From: Anaeramoeba flamelloides
Lineage: Eukaryota; Metamonada; Anaeramoebidae
Length of the DNA: 64,000 bases
NCBI GenBank assembly: GCA_027625915.1
Contig: JANTQA010000036.1
Coordinates: forward strand, 2,723,501 to 2,787,500
Reading direction: 5' to 3'
Part shown: positions 11,187 to 22,949 of the stretch, in pieces
Numbering within the stretch: position 1 is the stretch's first letter
Layout of the letters: each line of letters begins with the position of its first letter
Translations under genes and position numbers: made by a program
The notes under the pieces: generated by a model
The model's database searches: none
Told to the model about the DNA's origin: nothing
Seen by the model: only the letters and a program-made list of their open reading frames with translations

Positions 11187-12673
11187 CCCTTAGCACCCCA
11201 AATAACCTAAAAACATTTCAAACAAAAATTTTAATTTGAAATGTTATCAAAGGATAATAAGATATAGAATTAATAAACAATTATCTTAGAAAGAAAATTT
11301 TATAATTTAAAAATTGTATAGTTACTTTAAAATAAAAAATAACTTGAAAAAAATTTTCAACATTGGGAATTTTTTTTGGTTATTAGTGATTTGATTATTT
11401 TTCCAAATTTTGTCAAAATAATTTTTTTTTTTTTTGAAAAGTTTGTCTAGACATCAAAAACCTCTTAGTTTTAATATTTAAAACACATCATACTTTACTG
11501 GAAATTTTTCTGGGGCCCTTTGCACCCCAAAATTGCCTAAAATGCTTGATTAAATAATTTATTCATTATAAAAGTTATTATAACATCACATACAAAAATT
11601 GTTTTATCTACTGATTACTATTCGATATCAATTTCTATATTAGATTCTAAATAATTTAAAAAAAAAAAAAATATAAATTAAATTAGAAAAAAAATCAAAT
11701 TTTTTTTCATTGCAAAATTTTACAATTTTTTCAACAAGATTTTTTTTCAATTTTAAATGATTTGGCCAATAGTTCGAGTCAGATTAATAATTGATTTTTT
11801 TTTTTTATTTTTTAATTTTTTAATTTTTGACTTTTTAAAATCTAGATATACAATAAACAATATTGTTGAATTAGAGACCATATATCAGAACTTATTTAAC
11901 AAGATCTGGATTAATTTATTAAGGAAAAATCCAAATATCCCAAATATATTTTTATTCAAATTTTTACCAACAACAAAATGCAATAAAAAATTTGGTTTCG
12001 GCGATTATTTTATTATATTGGAATAATATTTAAGAGTTATTTTTTATTTTATTTTAAATTTAGGTATAAATATTTTATTGATTAAAAAGTAATTTATATT
12101 TGTTTTATTCCAATTTAATAAATTTGAATTATTTTACAATTTTTTTTTTTTTTTTGATTTTCAATTATTATCTATTGCTTAAATAAAAGTTTTAGAAAAT
12201 TAATCATATTAAAAGTTTAATTTTGGCATTTAGAAATAAATTTCATTTTTCTATTGATTGGATATTTATTGAAATTTTTTCTAAAAAAAAATTAAATTTC
12301 AAAGTAATTTATTTTTTTATTTATTTTTTTATATCATAAAATTAACAAAATTGTTTGGTGGTTATTATTTTTAAATTAATGTGTTGGGTTTTGAATTACT
12401 ATGAAAGTAATAAATTTTCTGATTTAAAAAAATACAATAAAAATAAAAATCTTTAAAAAAAATGTAAAAATGAATAATTATTATTATTTTTTTCAATTTC
12501 AAAAAAAAAAATCAATAACTTAACTACTTTATCTTTGAACTATTTTGACTTTTATTATAATTCAAATATGGATTAAAGACAAATAAGAAAATTAATATAT
12601 TAGTAGATCAATATCATTTTAAATCTAATTTAAAAAACTTGATGAAATTTAGGCAAATCCGGGGTGCTAAGGG
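11187..12673 (+). mobile_element. Degenerate Tc1/mariner-like DNA transposon
   Basis: A 1,487-bp unit with perfect 13-bp terminal inverted repeats (CCCTTAGCACCCC at 11187; GGGGTGCTAAGGG at 12661-12673), both flanked by TA runs. At 11757-12026 an 89-codon frame resembles the C-terminal end of a Tc1-type transposase. Sequence around 11758 recalls the conserved WP-x-SPDLNP block, now decayed, and is followed by LKSRYTINNIVELETIYQN and a W near the usual helix. No DDE core or N-terminal DNA-binding part is visible, so it cannot be autonomous. A third end-like motif, CCCTTTGCACCCC, lies inside at ~11517. A similar motif (CCTTAACGCCCC after a TA run) occurs at ~49646. The length fits the family. 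Confidence 0.55.
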
Positions 12674-12689
12674 ATATATATATATATAT

Positions 12690-13215
12690 AAGGTATTTCC
12701 AAAAAAGTTGCATTTTTTTTTACATTTTATAAAAAATAATCTTTCTTAGTGGAGGTAATCTTTAATAAACTATACTAAATTAAGTTTAATAAATATATGG
12801 ATTGAATCAATGACTTATGTATTTAATTCAAAGCATGTTAGTTGAAATATTCCCAAAAAATGAAAAAAAAAAATAGAATTTTTTTGGTTATAGCAATGTA
12901 CAAACAATTTCAATAAAAAACCGGAAATATGGATTAGGAAAAAATGATTTTTTAAACACGAAAACGTATTTATATGTTTTTAATTATATTGTAAATTTTT
13001 TTGAGATTATACATGTTATGAAAACGGTTTTTTTCGATCAAAAAGAAAATAATAAACACCAATTTTTATCATAAAAAAATATCCGATAAAATAGAGATCA
13101 TAAATTTTAAAATATTTTATTTCTGTAATACAATACTAAGAAACAAATTGAATTATTATCAGGAATCTATAAATTGTGGTTAATAATTTTATATATTTAA
13201 ATCCTATTTTGAAGA
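12690..13215 (+). repeat. Interspersed repeat family E, copy 2
   Basis: Second copy of the repeat at 4483-5015, in the same orientation. It begins 17 bp after the right end of the Tc1-like element. Identity looks moderate, so the copies are old. Confidence 0.7.
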
Positions 13216-13282
13216 ATGTGTTACATAAATATATTTAAAATAAATTTGTCCCACATTCTTGGAAATAGCTTATCTATATATA

Positions 13283-13945
13283 AACTCTTTTTCAAAAATT
13301 GTGACTCACCTGAAATAATAAATTGAAAATCAAAAAATTATCCTTTAGTATTCAAGAACAATTAATAACTAAATATGATTGGTAATTCACTTTTAAGTCA
13401 TTCTAAATCTATAAAAGCCTGATATATTAAAAATTAAAAAAAAAATAAAACCAAAATGAAAAAAAAAGTGAGTCACAATTTTTGAAATGAGCATTACGGA
13501 TTTTCTATTACTGAACTTTCACTGAAAAAAAGTTGAACAACAAGATTTTTTATGAATAATTAAATCTATTTTCAAAGACATTACATAGTCGAAATTTTCT
13601 TGGTGATTATTTTTCTTTTCGAAGATCTCTTTTTTTTTTCCATAAGATCTTTTGCAAATAAAAAGTATTAAAAAGAAAAAAAAAAATAAAAAAAAGAAGA
13701 ACAAAAAATTTTTCAAAAAAAAGAAAAAGAAAAAGAAAAAGAAAAAGAAAAAGAAAAAGAAAAGGAAAAAGAAAAGAAAAACTAAAGAAAAACAAAAATT
13801 TGAAAAAGCAAAAGAAAAATTTACAAAATTAGAAAAAATGAGTCTGATCCAAAAATTTGAAAATATTTTTTTAAAAGAATACTGGAATAAACCCTCAAAA
13901 CAACTTACATTAAGATTATAAAGTGAGTCAGAATTTTTGAAAAAT
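13283..13945 (+). repeat. Interspersed repeat family B, copy 1
   Basis: About 660 bp marked by three copies of one end motif: TTTCAAAAATTGTGACTCAC at ~13291, its reverse complement at ~13466-13485, and a diverged form at ~13923-13942. It is homologous over most of its length to the reverse complement of 49785-50400, including a shared GACATTACATAGTC block. The interior holds (GAAAAA)n at ~13723-13770, which yields lysine-only or phenylalanine-only frames that are not genes. The two-ended ~200-bp left part may be a MITE nested in, or the end module of, the larger element. Confidence 0.75.
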
Positions 13946-13961
13946 AGTTTATATATATATA

Positions 13962-14156
13962 CAGTCAGTTTCACTTTTAAGACACAAACTTTAAACGAAA
14001 TTTAAGGCACAAAAAAATCTCAAATTAAAGCACAAAATTTGGATTTTTAATTTTTACAAATTATTTTACTAGAATTTGAATTTTGTGCCTTAATTTGAGA
14101 TTTTTTTTGTGCCTTAAATTTCGTCGAAAGTTTGTGTCTTAAAAGTGAAACCGACT
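13962..14156. mobile_element. MITE family A, copy 2
   Basis: Near-palindrome with left end CAGTCAGTTTCACTTTTAA after a TA run. The right end has drifted in its last bases and merges into another TA run at 14161-14182. Inner arms AAATTTAAGGCACAAAAAAA and TTTTTTTGTGCCTTAAATTT match well. Confidence 0.8.
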
Positions 14157-14539
14157 CTCTATATATATATATATATATATATTCTTATTGAATTGAAAGC
14201 AATAGTTTAAAAAACTTTTATAGGTGATGTTAAAATATCTTTTGTAATGAATAAATTATTTTTTCTTGTAGTTTATTTTGAGTTGAAAAGGACCTATGAT
14301 AAGAATAAAGTCAATATAATGAGTTTTAATCTTAAAAACATAGATTTTTTTGAAATATCGACAAATTTTTCAAAAAAAAAAATTAAAAATTAAAATTGTT
14401 GGATAAATTTCCTTAAAAAATTATGAAACAACAAAGACATCAAAAAATTTAAAAATATCGAAAATTTTTTCTCAAGTTTTTTTTATTTTTGGACAACTAA
14501 CCAATTCTTAATTACAATTTTTATTAATAAAAGATAATT

Positions 14540-14541
<2 letters not shown>

Positions 14542-14576
<35 letters not shown>
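14542..14576. repeat. (TA)n microsatellite
   Basis: About seventeen TA units, the longest pure run in the window. Confidence 0.9.
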
Positions 14577-14582
<6 letters not shown>

Positions 14583-16268
14583 CTCTGAATTGTTTTATTA
14601 TAATTCAAATTACAAATTTTATTTGAAAGTAAATTAAGCTATTTGATGATATAATGAATAGATAACATAACAATTTTTTTTGGCAAAAAGTAAATAAAAG
14701 AAAAATTACTTTATTAAAAAATATAAAAACGATTTTAATAACAATTTAAATTATTAAAAACTGAAATAATATGATTTTAGAAAAGTATTATTTTAAAATT
14801 TGTACACCTGAAAAGAATTATTTTATAAAAAATTGTTTTTTGGAAATGGAATAAATAAATAATTTTTTGATTTTTCAAATTTTTTTTTAAACAAAATACT
14901 GTTCAAAAAAACGGTTTAACTTTTTATATTTTAACCATTTAAAGTTTAGTTTTTATATTATTAAAAACAATAGACGAAGTTGCAGATTATTTTTTTTTTG
15001 AGATATAATATGGAATTCTCCCCCGAAAAAATAAAAACAATTTATTGAGTGAAATATCCTTTCGAATATTAACTTTGGTTAATTTTTTTTTGTAAAACTT
15101 ATTTGACTCGAATTTGAACAATAAATAATTGAAAATTGTACTCATTTTGTTTTAGATAAGAAAAAAGAAAAAGATAAAAAAGGTAAAAAAAAAAAATAGC
15201 ATATTAATTTTATTTAAACAAAAATATGATTTATTACAAGTTTAATAAGTTGGTATTAGGAAAATTTATTTTCGATTCTAGTGCTCTTTCTTAAAAATTT
15301 TGATGTATTGACTCAAAATATCGAATAAAACCTCTCAAAAATTAAATAATATTAAAATTTCTTTACTCATTTATTCAATAATTAAATTGATTTTACTCAA
15401 AAATAATCCTTTTTTTAAATATTTCAAATTTGTATTTTTAATAATTCTGGTTTTATAACTTGTATTTTTTTCACTATTGTTCCACAAAGAAACAACAAAA
15501 AAAATTCTTGTCCTTACTTTTATGAAATAATATTTCCATGGACCTCTTACTAATTTTCTAATAAGAATATAGACAAATCTCATTTATATAAAAATATAGA
15601 ACAGGAATAATTTTAGACCAATAAATCAACAATCAACAGTTTTATGAACTATATGAATTTTATTTTTTTTTAATCCAATATGATTGTTACTCTTTACAAT
15701 TTTTTTTAACGATTTTGAAAAAATATGGAAATATTGTTAAAGACAAATATTAGATATTTTGAAAGAATATCTTAACAATTGATTTTCTCATAAAAATATG
15801 TTCATAATCCAAATTTTTTAAAATTATAATAATAATCTCAAAAAAAAAAATTTCAAATGATAACATTTCTCTGAAATATCAATAAAGATTTCACACAATA
15901 TCTCAATATAGCATAGAAGAATATTCTTTAAATGAATTTATTGAAAATTGTATATAAAAATGGATTATAATTTCCTCATTTATTTAAACCAATTGAAAAA
16001 AAGTAATCTTTCACAAAATTCAGATTTATTCCAACAAAAAAAAACATGAAATAATAAATAAAAAAACAAATAATAATTAATTTAAAAGATATTTATGTTT
16101 TCTTGAATTATTAAATATCATCACATATAGAAATAAAGTATTATTTTTTGTATTTTTAAAATTTATATATTTGTAAAAAAAAAACGTTACCTTAGGAATA
16201 ATAATGATAATTTACAAAAAAAAAAAACTAAAAATTATAAATAAAAAAAATAAAAAAAAAAAGCATGA

Positions 16269-19200
16269 TTAAAAAACTTCATCTGGCTGTATATTTTTTA
16301 AAGAAGATTCCAATTTTTTGTTCATTGTCTCCAATTGTATTTTCATTTTATCATGGAAGGGTCTAAAGTTATCTGGGCACAAACGGTTGTGTAATCTGAG
16401 ACCGACATTTAGGATGTATAATTGATTGGTCAACAATTGTTTCATTTTGGCTACCAAGTGTTCATTTTTTGGGTTATCAACCAAATACTTTTGCTGGAAA
16501 AAGGCGTCTACGTACATTTGCACGCCGCCATTGACTGCGGCGTCTATTACACCATTCAGCGCCATGGAAAAGGGGTTTGTGTTCTGGATCGTTTCTGTTT
16601 GATATTTGGTGATAATTGAGATGAGGTCTTCGTTTTTATTTTCGATCGAGTTAACGCCGTTTTGTATTGGCGAGATTTCGATGGTTTTGCTTTCTTTAAC
16701 CTTCAGCCTTCTACATGTGGTAGGGAAATAATCTTCTGTGATCATATAAATATTTCGGATCCAGAGATCGGCAAATTCGTTTGAAGATTTAATTGTGGAT
16801 TTTTTGAAAGGCTGAGAATAGACAAAGACATTTACTTTACCCTCCATTTTATGCTTCAAGATCTTTTCTGGGATCGATCGATCGTATTTAATTTTTCCCC
16901 CCTCGATTACAGCCTTCGAGCTTGGCAATACGGTGCAAACTTGGATGTACTTACCCTCGCCATCGCGTTGCGCTTCATTTGGATCCTTTGAATCGTACGT
17001 GGCCTTGGGGAATTTGATTTTCAATTTATCCATAAACTCCGAAAGTTGTTCTAACTCTTTACCCTTATAGATAAAGTTTTGGTCTTTTAGCCCTTGGTAT
17101 TTTTCGTCCTCGAACCCGTGCCCAAAGTAGCCGACTCTAAAATATGTGGCATAGAAGCGGTCCACCGTGACAATATTTTTATAGAATTCCGATTCCTTGG
17201 ACAAATAATGGTTCAATTTGGAGTAACTGTAAGTATCGGCATAATATAGCTTGAGGTACTGTATCTGCTCAATGGCCAATTCCCAAGATTTGCCCTTATT
17301 TAAATAATCAATTGCCTTTTTCAATAGGCTTTCCTTGCTCGCTGTTTGGAATTTTTTTTGATTTTCATCTTTGTTCGTCTGGTTGTCCTTCTCATTGTCT
17401 TTAAAATTATCATTCTTATTATCTGTTGAGCTATTCGAGTCCCAATCCAATATTTCGACTAATTTTAATAAAGATAGGCCGGCCTCTGTAAAATTGGAAT
17501 TTTGTACGTGCAAATCGCACAGCAATTGGCAATACCGGGCAAACATTTGGTATCTTTGTGTTTTAAATAAATATTCAATGATGTCAATTAAAACTTGGCT
17601 TTTCTCTTCTTCAAATTGCTTGCCTCTAAATTCCTTTAATTTGGAACTTCTTTGGAGCAATTGCTTCAATTGCTCCAAAAATTCTTTGCCCAATACCTCT
17701 ATTGATCGCCATTTGGCAAATTTCTTTGCAAAGCTCTTGAAGAAATAATTAATAAAGGTTTCATCGTTTTCTGTATCAATGATGCTGCCCACCATTGCGA
17801 CTGTGCCCTGCTCGATCCCGGATATTTCGCCCTTTTTCGCAAATTCTTCGAGAAATAGCGTAAAGTAAAATTCAAATCCATAATTGACGAGCTCCTTATT
17901 TTCCAAGAGCAACAATTTCAAGAAATGTTCCACCTCGTTGGGAATAAAATTAATTATTTTGTCCTGTAAGCAGTACCAGCAGTTATCCAAAATGATTGCC
18001 GCAACTTCCCTTAAATCGCCGTATTGGTCCTGAATGAAATCTGCCTTTGAAGAATATTTCTTGTTTGTACTTAATTCGGGCAGTGTAATGAATTCTAGTA
18101 ACGACAATATAAAGAGCCTCCAAATGTTGAATTGGAAATTTTCACCGAGGAAATTTTCGGTCAACAGTTTGGAAATGTTTTTAAAAGTTTCAATAAGAAT
18201 CAAAAACCTGGCCATTGGCAGATCAGTGGATTCCAACAACCCTGAAGTTTCAAATTGGTCGTCATCGATTTTCAAAATTAATTGGCTCTTTTTGGTTAAG
18301 ATGTTTAAAAATAAATTAAAGATCTTTTCCAATAGAATGGTTTGATCTTCGATCCTTTCGGAATAGCTATTTAACAAAATGGAAATATGCTCACCATTCG
18401 TCATATGGAATAGACTTAAAAAGGAGGAGATTAGGGAGCTTTCAATGACTATTTTTTTCTCTATTTGCTTGTGAAACTTTGATTTGATATCTTGAATGAG
18501 ACTTTGGTTTTTGGATTCCAGTTCGTCTTGCTTTTTTTTCAGTTCCTCTTGTTTGGACATTGTATTTTTTTGCAAATTTTCTAACTCCTGTTTGTTGTTT
18601 GTTTGCTGTTCGTCAATGGCCTTTTCTTGTTCTTCCTTTAACGCGTTTATTAATTGGTCATTATATTCCAACCCTCGAAAAATCTCATGAAGGAACGGTA
18701 GTAATTGCGTTGTCCATTGGAAGAGATCATTTTTCTTCTTAGATTTTTGAAATGTTTGAATAATTAACGAATTAATAACCGAGACACAGATTTCGTTCAG
18801 CGTTTCTCCAATTAATATGTTGCTATTGATTTGCTCCTTGATCACTTTAATAATGATTTCCCTCGATTCAGTTTGCTCGACTAATTGGCCCGTGGCAATG
18901 GATTTGATCCAAATTAATTTATCCCTCCTCATCAGATCCCTTCCTTCCACATTGACACTTTTGATCATCTTGGCTAATAGGTTGGCCGTTAAATCTAGAT
19001 CAAAGATTTTTAACAGGTCCGTAAACAAGGTTTTGAAAAATTTTAATGCCACATTTTGCGCGCTTTTCACCCATGTCGGTTCTGTTAGCGACATAAAGTT
19101 ACTAAATAAATTCATTAATTTACTAAACTTTTCTTTAAAATCCTCATCAGAAGTCGAATTTGTTTGTATTTGATTTTGAATGTTTCTTTGGCTTTGATTA

Positions 19201-21605
19201 TTATTCTGGTTGTTATTGTTATTATTATTGTTATTTGGATTAAATTTTTTATTGAATTCATAACTGTTGCCAATTAATTTAAAAATTAATTCCAATCCCT
19301 TCATTGTTTGTAACACTTGCCTCATTTTGTCTCCTTCTTCAATTTTTAATACATTGGTTAGAGCCTTTACAAATGTTAAGTATACTTTCGAAAAGTGTTT
19401 TTGGTTTTCAATACTCGCATTAGTTTTTTCCACATTATAATATTCATTTAATAAATAATCTAAAACAGATCGATATCCCTTAGTCTTGATGATATCATTG
19501 TAAACATTCAATACCTCTTCAAAGATTCTTTCTTGCACTTGGTTTTCATTACTCTTTTCATTCAAAATTTCAAATAGGGTATCAAAAATTTTGGCAATAA
19601 ATTTGATTTTTTCACTGGAATTAACATATTTTAACTTTTGGAAGACTTCATTCAAATTGTTAATATTCTTTCTCCAATCGAAAAACGCGACCAATCTCTC
19701 ATGTTGAGTTAATGACGTGGAGCATAAATTAACAGTTACGGTTAAGGCGTTTTGGAAACTTATCACCTTGGAATTCTTTTCCTTCGATTCCTTGCTATTT
19801 GGCAAATAAAAGAGGGTATTTCTTCTTGCCAATTTGGTATCCCATTTATAGAGATCGATTTTTTTTTCGCCTTGATCAATAATTGAATGGTCTGGCTTTG
19901 TTAATCGGAGATAGCCTACAGAATAAATTTGTGACGAGTTTGGTTGGGAGCTATAAATTTCAAAATACAGCTCTGCATTTTGATACTCCTGGGGATTTAA
20001 ATTGATTTTCAATGTTTCGTTCCATTTCGGATCACTCTTGGAACTGCATACATAGCTTGTGTACATGTCCATTGTCTCGCCTGCCTTGCCATAACTAATT
20101 GCCTTCGGGCGAAATGGCTCGTCTTTGGTGTTTTTCCCCTCTTGTTGCTTCTGTTGGCCATTGCTTTCAATTCTATTTCTCACTGTAACCCTTAATTCCA
20201 AGTTTTTTAATTTCTTTGCGTTGATCATATTGCAACCATTGAGTGTGACATACAAATCGTTCCTTTGGTAATTTGGCAAAATGGTTTCCGGAAATCTGGG
20301 CTTGATCGTTGGCGGGATGTCCTGCAATTTGTTTCCCTCATAATCCGGGTATGTTTTGATTACATGATCATAATCACCCATATAGCACTTTATTTCGATA
20401 TTGACCCCGACACATGAGGATTCCTTGAGCAGATTGAGATCATTTTTGATGATCAATTCGTGTAGCTTCCCAAACTTGGTTTCCTCGGGGTGGAAGAAGA
20501 TCGGCAAGCTTAAATTTTGCTTTTCGTTGGTGGACGCCTGAATAAAACTTTTGTCGATCTTGTGAACAGCGCACCCCAATGGTCGCCGGTACACTGGCCA
20601 ATTTTCCTTCTTTTTCGTTTTTTTTTCTTCCTTGTTAAAGAGCCCCAATCTGAAGACATGCGCAACTAAATAGAGATCAGAGTTGATCTCGTTTTCATTC
20701 AGATCTTGGAAAATGGTTTTCAATTGCTTTTTTTGTTGATCGCTCGAGCCCATTTTGGATCCCATGCCTCCTCCGGCAACAATGTTTTCAATCGAAAAGC
20801 CTTCGCTGATCATCGTTTTGTCCTTTGCGGAGTACAGCTGGAAAATGACGGTCGTGGGCTCAGTCATGCTCGTAATAATAAATTGGAAATCTAAAAGCAT
20901 TTGCAGCTTGTTGCTTGCTGTGATCCTTCCCGTGACGCGCGTCTGCGAAATCATGTCGATATGGTTGTTTTGCAAATAGAGCTCGTGGGCCTTGCAAACG
21001 CCCAGGTAGTCGATCATTGCTGGATCCCCGTTTTCTCTTCGCACTTGTTTCTTGATCGAAAAGATCGCGTTGATTTGATCCAAATTGCTGACAATCCTTT
21101 GCTTGATCGCAAATAGGCTCTCCTTGGGCGTCTTCTTGGAGAGAAATTCCGTTCGGTACTTGAATAATTGATCCATTATTTGGAAAATTGTTTGGATCTT
21201 CTTGCCCTTGACTCGCTCATATCTTGTCGAATAGACTCTCTCGCCCAAATGCGTAAGCGAGTTCTCACACTCTAAAATTACAGGATCAAACTCTCGGATG
21301 GGATGGCAGTTGAGTGACAAAAACTCTTCCTTGGTGGGCCCCTTGCCCTCAATGATCTTGACAAACTTTGTTGGGAAAATGCCCCTCCTTTCAGTAATTA
21401 AGGTGCTTCCGTAGAGCCACTCCTTGCCATACTTTTCCTCAATAATAATAGGCTCACCAACTGTTCGCAGTGTTAAGTGATCCTGGTGAACGCCGATGAA
21501 GGTGTGCTTTGTATAACAAAAGCCTTTGTTGATTTCCCATCTCGGGTTTTCTTTTTCTTTTTCTTTTTCTTTTTCTATTTCTATTTCAATTTTCTTTTGG
21601 TTCAT
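16269..21605 (-). CDS. DOCK-family Rac/Cdc42 guanine-nucleotide exchange factor
   Basis: Single-exon gene of 1,778 aa from ATG at 21605 to TAA at 16269, close to animal DOCK1-type length (~1,850). Predicted role is loading GTP on Rac/Cdc42 GTPases at the membrane to drive actin remodelling. After a Glu/Lys repeat (residues 6-20), an SH3-like fold spans ~30-87 (EEKYGKEWLYGS, GIFPTKFVKI). The linker has RRPLGCAVHKI, a DOCK hallmark. DHR-1, the lipid-binding C2-like domain, lies at ~448-600, helical repeats follow, and the catalytic DHR-2 is at ~1340-1765. Landmarks in DHR-2 are YFRVGYFGHGF (~1487) and SMALNGVIDAAVNGG (~1680), matching the SH3-bearing DOCK group that usually partners ELMO. A Gln/Asn tract sits mid-protein. 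There is no long proline-rich tail. The upstream 80 bases are A/C-rich, like a protist 5' UTR. Subfamily is inference. Confidence 0.95.
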   Translation of the reverse strand: MNQKKIEIEIEKEKEKEKENPRWEINKGFCYTKHTFIGVHQDHLTLRTVGEPIIIEEKYGKEWLYGSTLITERRGIFPTKFVKIIEGKGPTKEEFLSLNCHPIREFDPVILECENSLTHLGERVYSTRYERVKGKKIQTIFQIMDQLFKYRTEFLSKKTPKESLFAIKQRIVSNLDQINAIFSIKKQVRRENGDPAMIDYLGVCKAHELYLQNNHIDMISQTRVTGRITASNKLQMLLDFQFIITSMTEPTTVIFQLYSAKDKTMISEGFSIENIVAGGGMGSKMGSSDQQKKQLKTIFQDLNENEINSDLYLVAHVFRLGLFNKEEKKTKKKENWPVYRRPLGCAVHKIDKSFIQASTNEKQNLSLPIFFHPEETKFGKLHELIIKNDLNLLKESSCVGVNIEIKCYMGDYDHVIKTYPDYEGNKLQDIPPTIKPRFPETILPNYQRNDLYVTLNGCNMINAKKLKNLELRVTVRNRIESNGQQKQQEGKNTKDEPFRPKAISYGKAGETMDMYTSYVCSSKSDPKWNETLKINLNPQEYQNAELYFEIYSSQPNSSQIYSVGYLRLTKPDHSIIDQGEKKIDLYKWDTKLARRNTLFYLPNSKESKEKNSKVISFQNALTVTVNLCSTSLTQHERLVAFFDWRKNINNLNEVFQKLKYVNSSEKIKFIAKIFDTLFEILNEKSNENQVQERIFEEVLNVYNDIIKTKGYRSVLDYLLNEYYNVEKTNASIENQKHFSKVYLTFVKALTNVLKIEEGDKMRQVLQTMKGLELIFKLIGNSYEFNKKFNPNNNNNNNNNQNNNQSQRNIQNQIQTNSTSDEDFKEKFSKLMNLFSNFMSLTEPTWVKSAQNVALKFFKTLFTDLLKIFDLDLTANLLAKMIKSVNVEGRDLMRRDKLIWIKSIATGQLVEQTESREIIIKVIKEQINSNILIGETLNEICVSVINSLIIQTFQKSKKKNDLFQWTTQLLPFLHEIFRGLEYNDQLINALKEEQEKAIDEQQTNNKQELENLQKNTMSKQEELKKKQDELESKNQSLIQDIKSKFHKQIEKKIVIESSLISSFLSLFHMTNGEHISILLNSYSERIEDQTILLEKIFNLFLNILTKKSQLILKIDDDQFETSGLLESTDLPMARFLILIETFKNISKLLTENFLGENFQFNIWRLFILSLLEFITLPELSTNKKYSSKADFIQDQYGDLREVAAIILDNCWYCLQDKIINFIPNEVEHFLKLLLLENKELVNYGFEFYFTLFLEEFAKKGEISGIEQGTVAMVGSIIDTENDETFINYFFKSFAKKFAKWRSIEVLGKEFLEQLKQLLQRSSKLKEFRGKQFEEEKSQVLIDIIEYLFKTQRYQMFARYCQLLCDLHVQNSNFTEAGLSLLKLVEILDWDSNSSTDNKNDNFKDNEKDNQTNKDENQKKFQTASKESLLKKAIDYLNKGKSWELAIEQIQYLKLYYADTYSYSKLNHYLSKESEFYKNIVTVDRFYATYFRVGYFGHGFEDEKYQGLKDQNFIYKGKELEQLSEFMDKLKIKFPKATYDSKDPNEAQRDGEGKYIQVCTVLPSSKAVIEGGKIKYDRSIPEKILKHKMEGKVNVFVYSQPFKKSTIKSSNEFADLWIRNIYMITEDYFPTTCRRLKVKESKTIEISPIQNGVNSIENKNEDLISIITKYQTETIQNTNPFSMALNGVIDAAVNGGVQMYVDAFFQQKYLVDNPKNEHLVAKMKQLLTNQLYILNVGLRLHNRLCPDNFRPFHDKMKIQLETMNKKLESSLKNIQPDEVF

Positions 21606-22949
21606 TTTCTTGAAATGTTCTTGGGTTTGTTTGTTTTGCTTGTGGTTTAAGTTTTTGTTTGTTGACTAGTTTTGTGTTTTGTGTTTGTATTTTTGTTTTT
21701 GTTTTTGTTTTATTTCAAAAGAATATAAAAAAAAAAGAATTTTTTTTTGTTTTTCAAATTTGAAAAAAAAATTAAAAAGAAATTTTAAAGGAAAAAAAAG
21801 AAAAAAAGATAAAAAATAAAAATCCTTAAAGCACATTTAGAATTTTTCTTCCTTTTTGAAATTAGTCAAACAAAATTCATTTTTTCCTCTTTTTTCACTA
21901 TTATTTAATAATTTCGCAAAAACTTTTTAAATTATCGCCTTTAAAGTAATTTTAATAATGGTGAAGAAACTAGTATTTGGTTCGAAAATAGTTAGTGTTT
22001 CCAATAAACTTTAATAATTTTTCACTTTTGGTTGAATTTAATAAAGATTCTGGTTAATATAATAAGCTTGTTGAGTTTTTTTTAATCTAAAAACTTTATG
22101 TTAAAAAATACCTCCTTATAAATTGATACTGAATTATTTGTACATTATTAGTATCTCTTTTGGTTTTTAATTGTGAAATTCAGTCTTTTAAATTTTTAAT
22201 AGTATTGAATTCTACTTTTAAAACTATTTATTTAATAGAAAAAAACACGATGATGGAATGAGAGGTAATCTATATAAAAGGAAAAAAAAATCAATATATT
22301 TATTTTGGAAAAATCCCTTGACCATATTAAAGAGATAGTTACTGTTTTGTAAATCCGAAACACGTCGTATTTACAATCAAAATTACACTTCAGAAAACTA
22401 CTTCATTTGAGTTCCTAAGAATAAATCTCTGTCAGTAAGAAAATCATTTTTTTCACATTCATATCATTTTGAATTTACAAAAGCAACTTTTGAAAAAGCG
22501 TAACTCTCAAAGAAAAAAAACGAGATTATTGTTGAGTGGAGTGATTTTCTTTCAATAAAATCAAGAAATTGTGTTTAAAGAGATAAATTAACAAATACAT
22601 AAGATATTTATCAATTCATAAAAAATAATCTACATTCTATGTTACTAAAAATTAGAAAAGGAATTAGTACAACATAATTAATTTTTTATTTCAATTTTAA
22701 ATACTTATTCAGAACAGACAAACCATTTTTTAATTAAATTTTAGACTAAAATTTACAGACTAATCTTTTTGTATTTTCTTATTAATTTATCTGAAAATAA
22801 AACACAAACAAAAGAGAAAAAAATGTCTTAATTATGTTCCCTTTTCACTCGGCACTTATTGTTTAAGAGTTGAAAACAATCATATTAACTAAATTGAATA
22901 TTGGTTAGATTTTCAATAGGTTACCAATACTCTACAAATTATATATAAT

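Larger units (their letters stand above)
7574..16268. other. Long repeat-rich gene desert
   Basis: Nearly 9 kb without a supportable protein gene. It holds a MITE at each of 9.9 and 14.0 kb, a Tc1/mariner-like relic at 11.2-12.7 kb, family E and B repeats, and microsatellites. Stretches 7574-9930, 10140-11120 and 14160-16268 show only A/T-rich sequence with homopolymers. A 70-codon ATG-started frame on the - strand at 15371-15583 has a mixed composition but no recognisable motif, so I leave it uncalled. Confidence 0.5.

Noticed and set aside
13519-13974. Phe-rich frames (-) and Lys-rich frame (+)
   Set aside because: They translate a (GAAAAA)n/poly-A tract inside a family B repeat and a MITE end; they are not kept in the other copy.
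16422-21116. Several + strand frames of 60-125 codons
   Set aside because: They are shadows of the DOCK coding sequence on the opposite strand.
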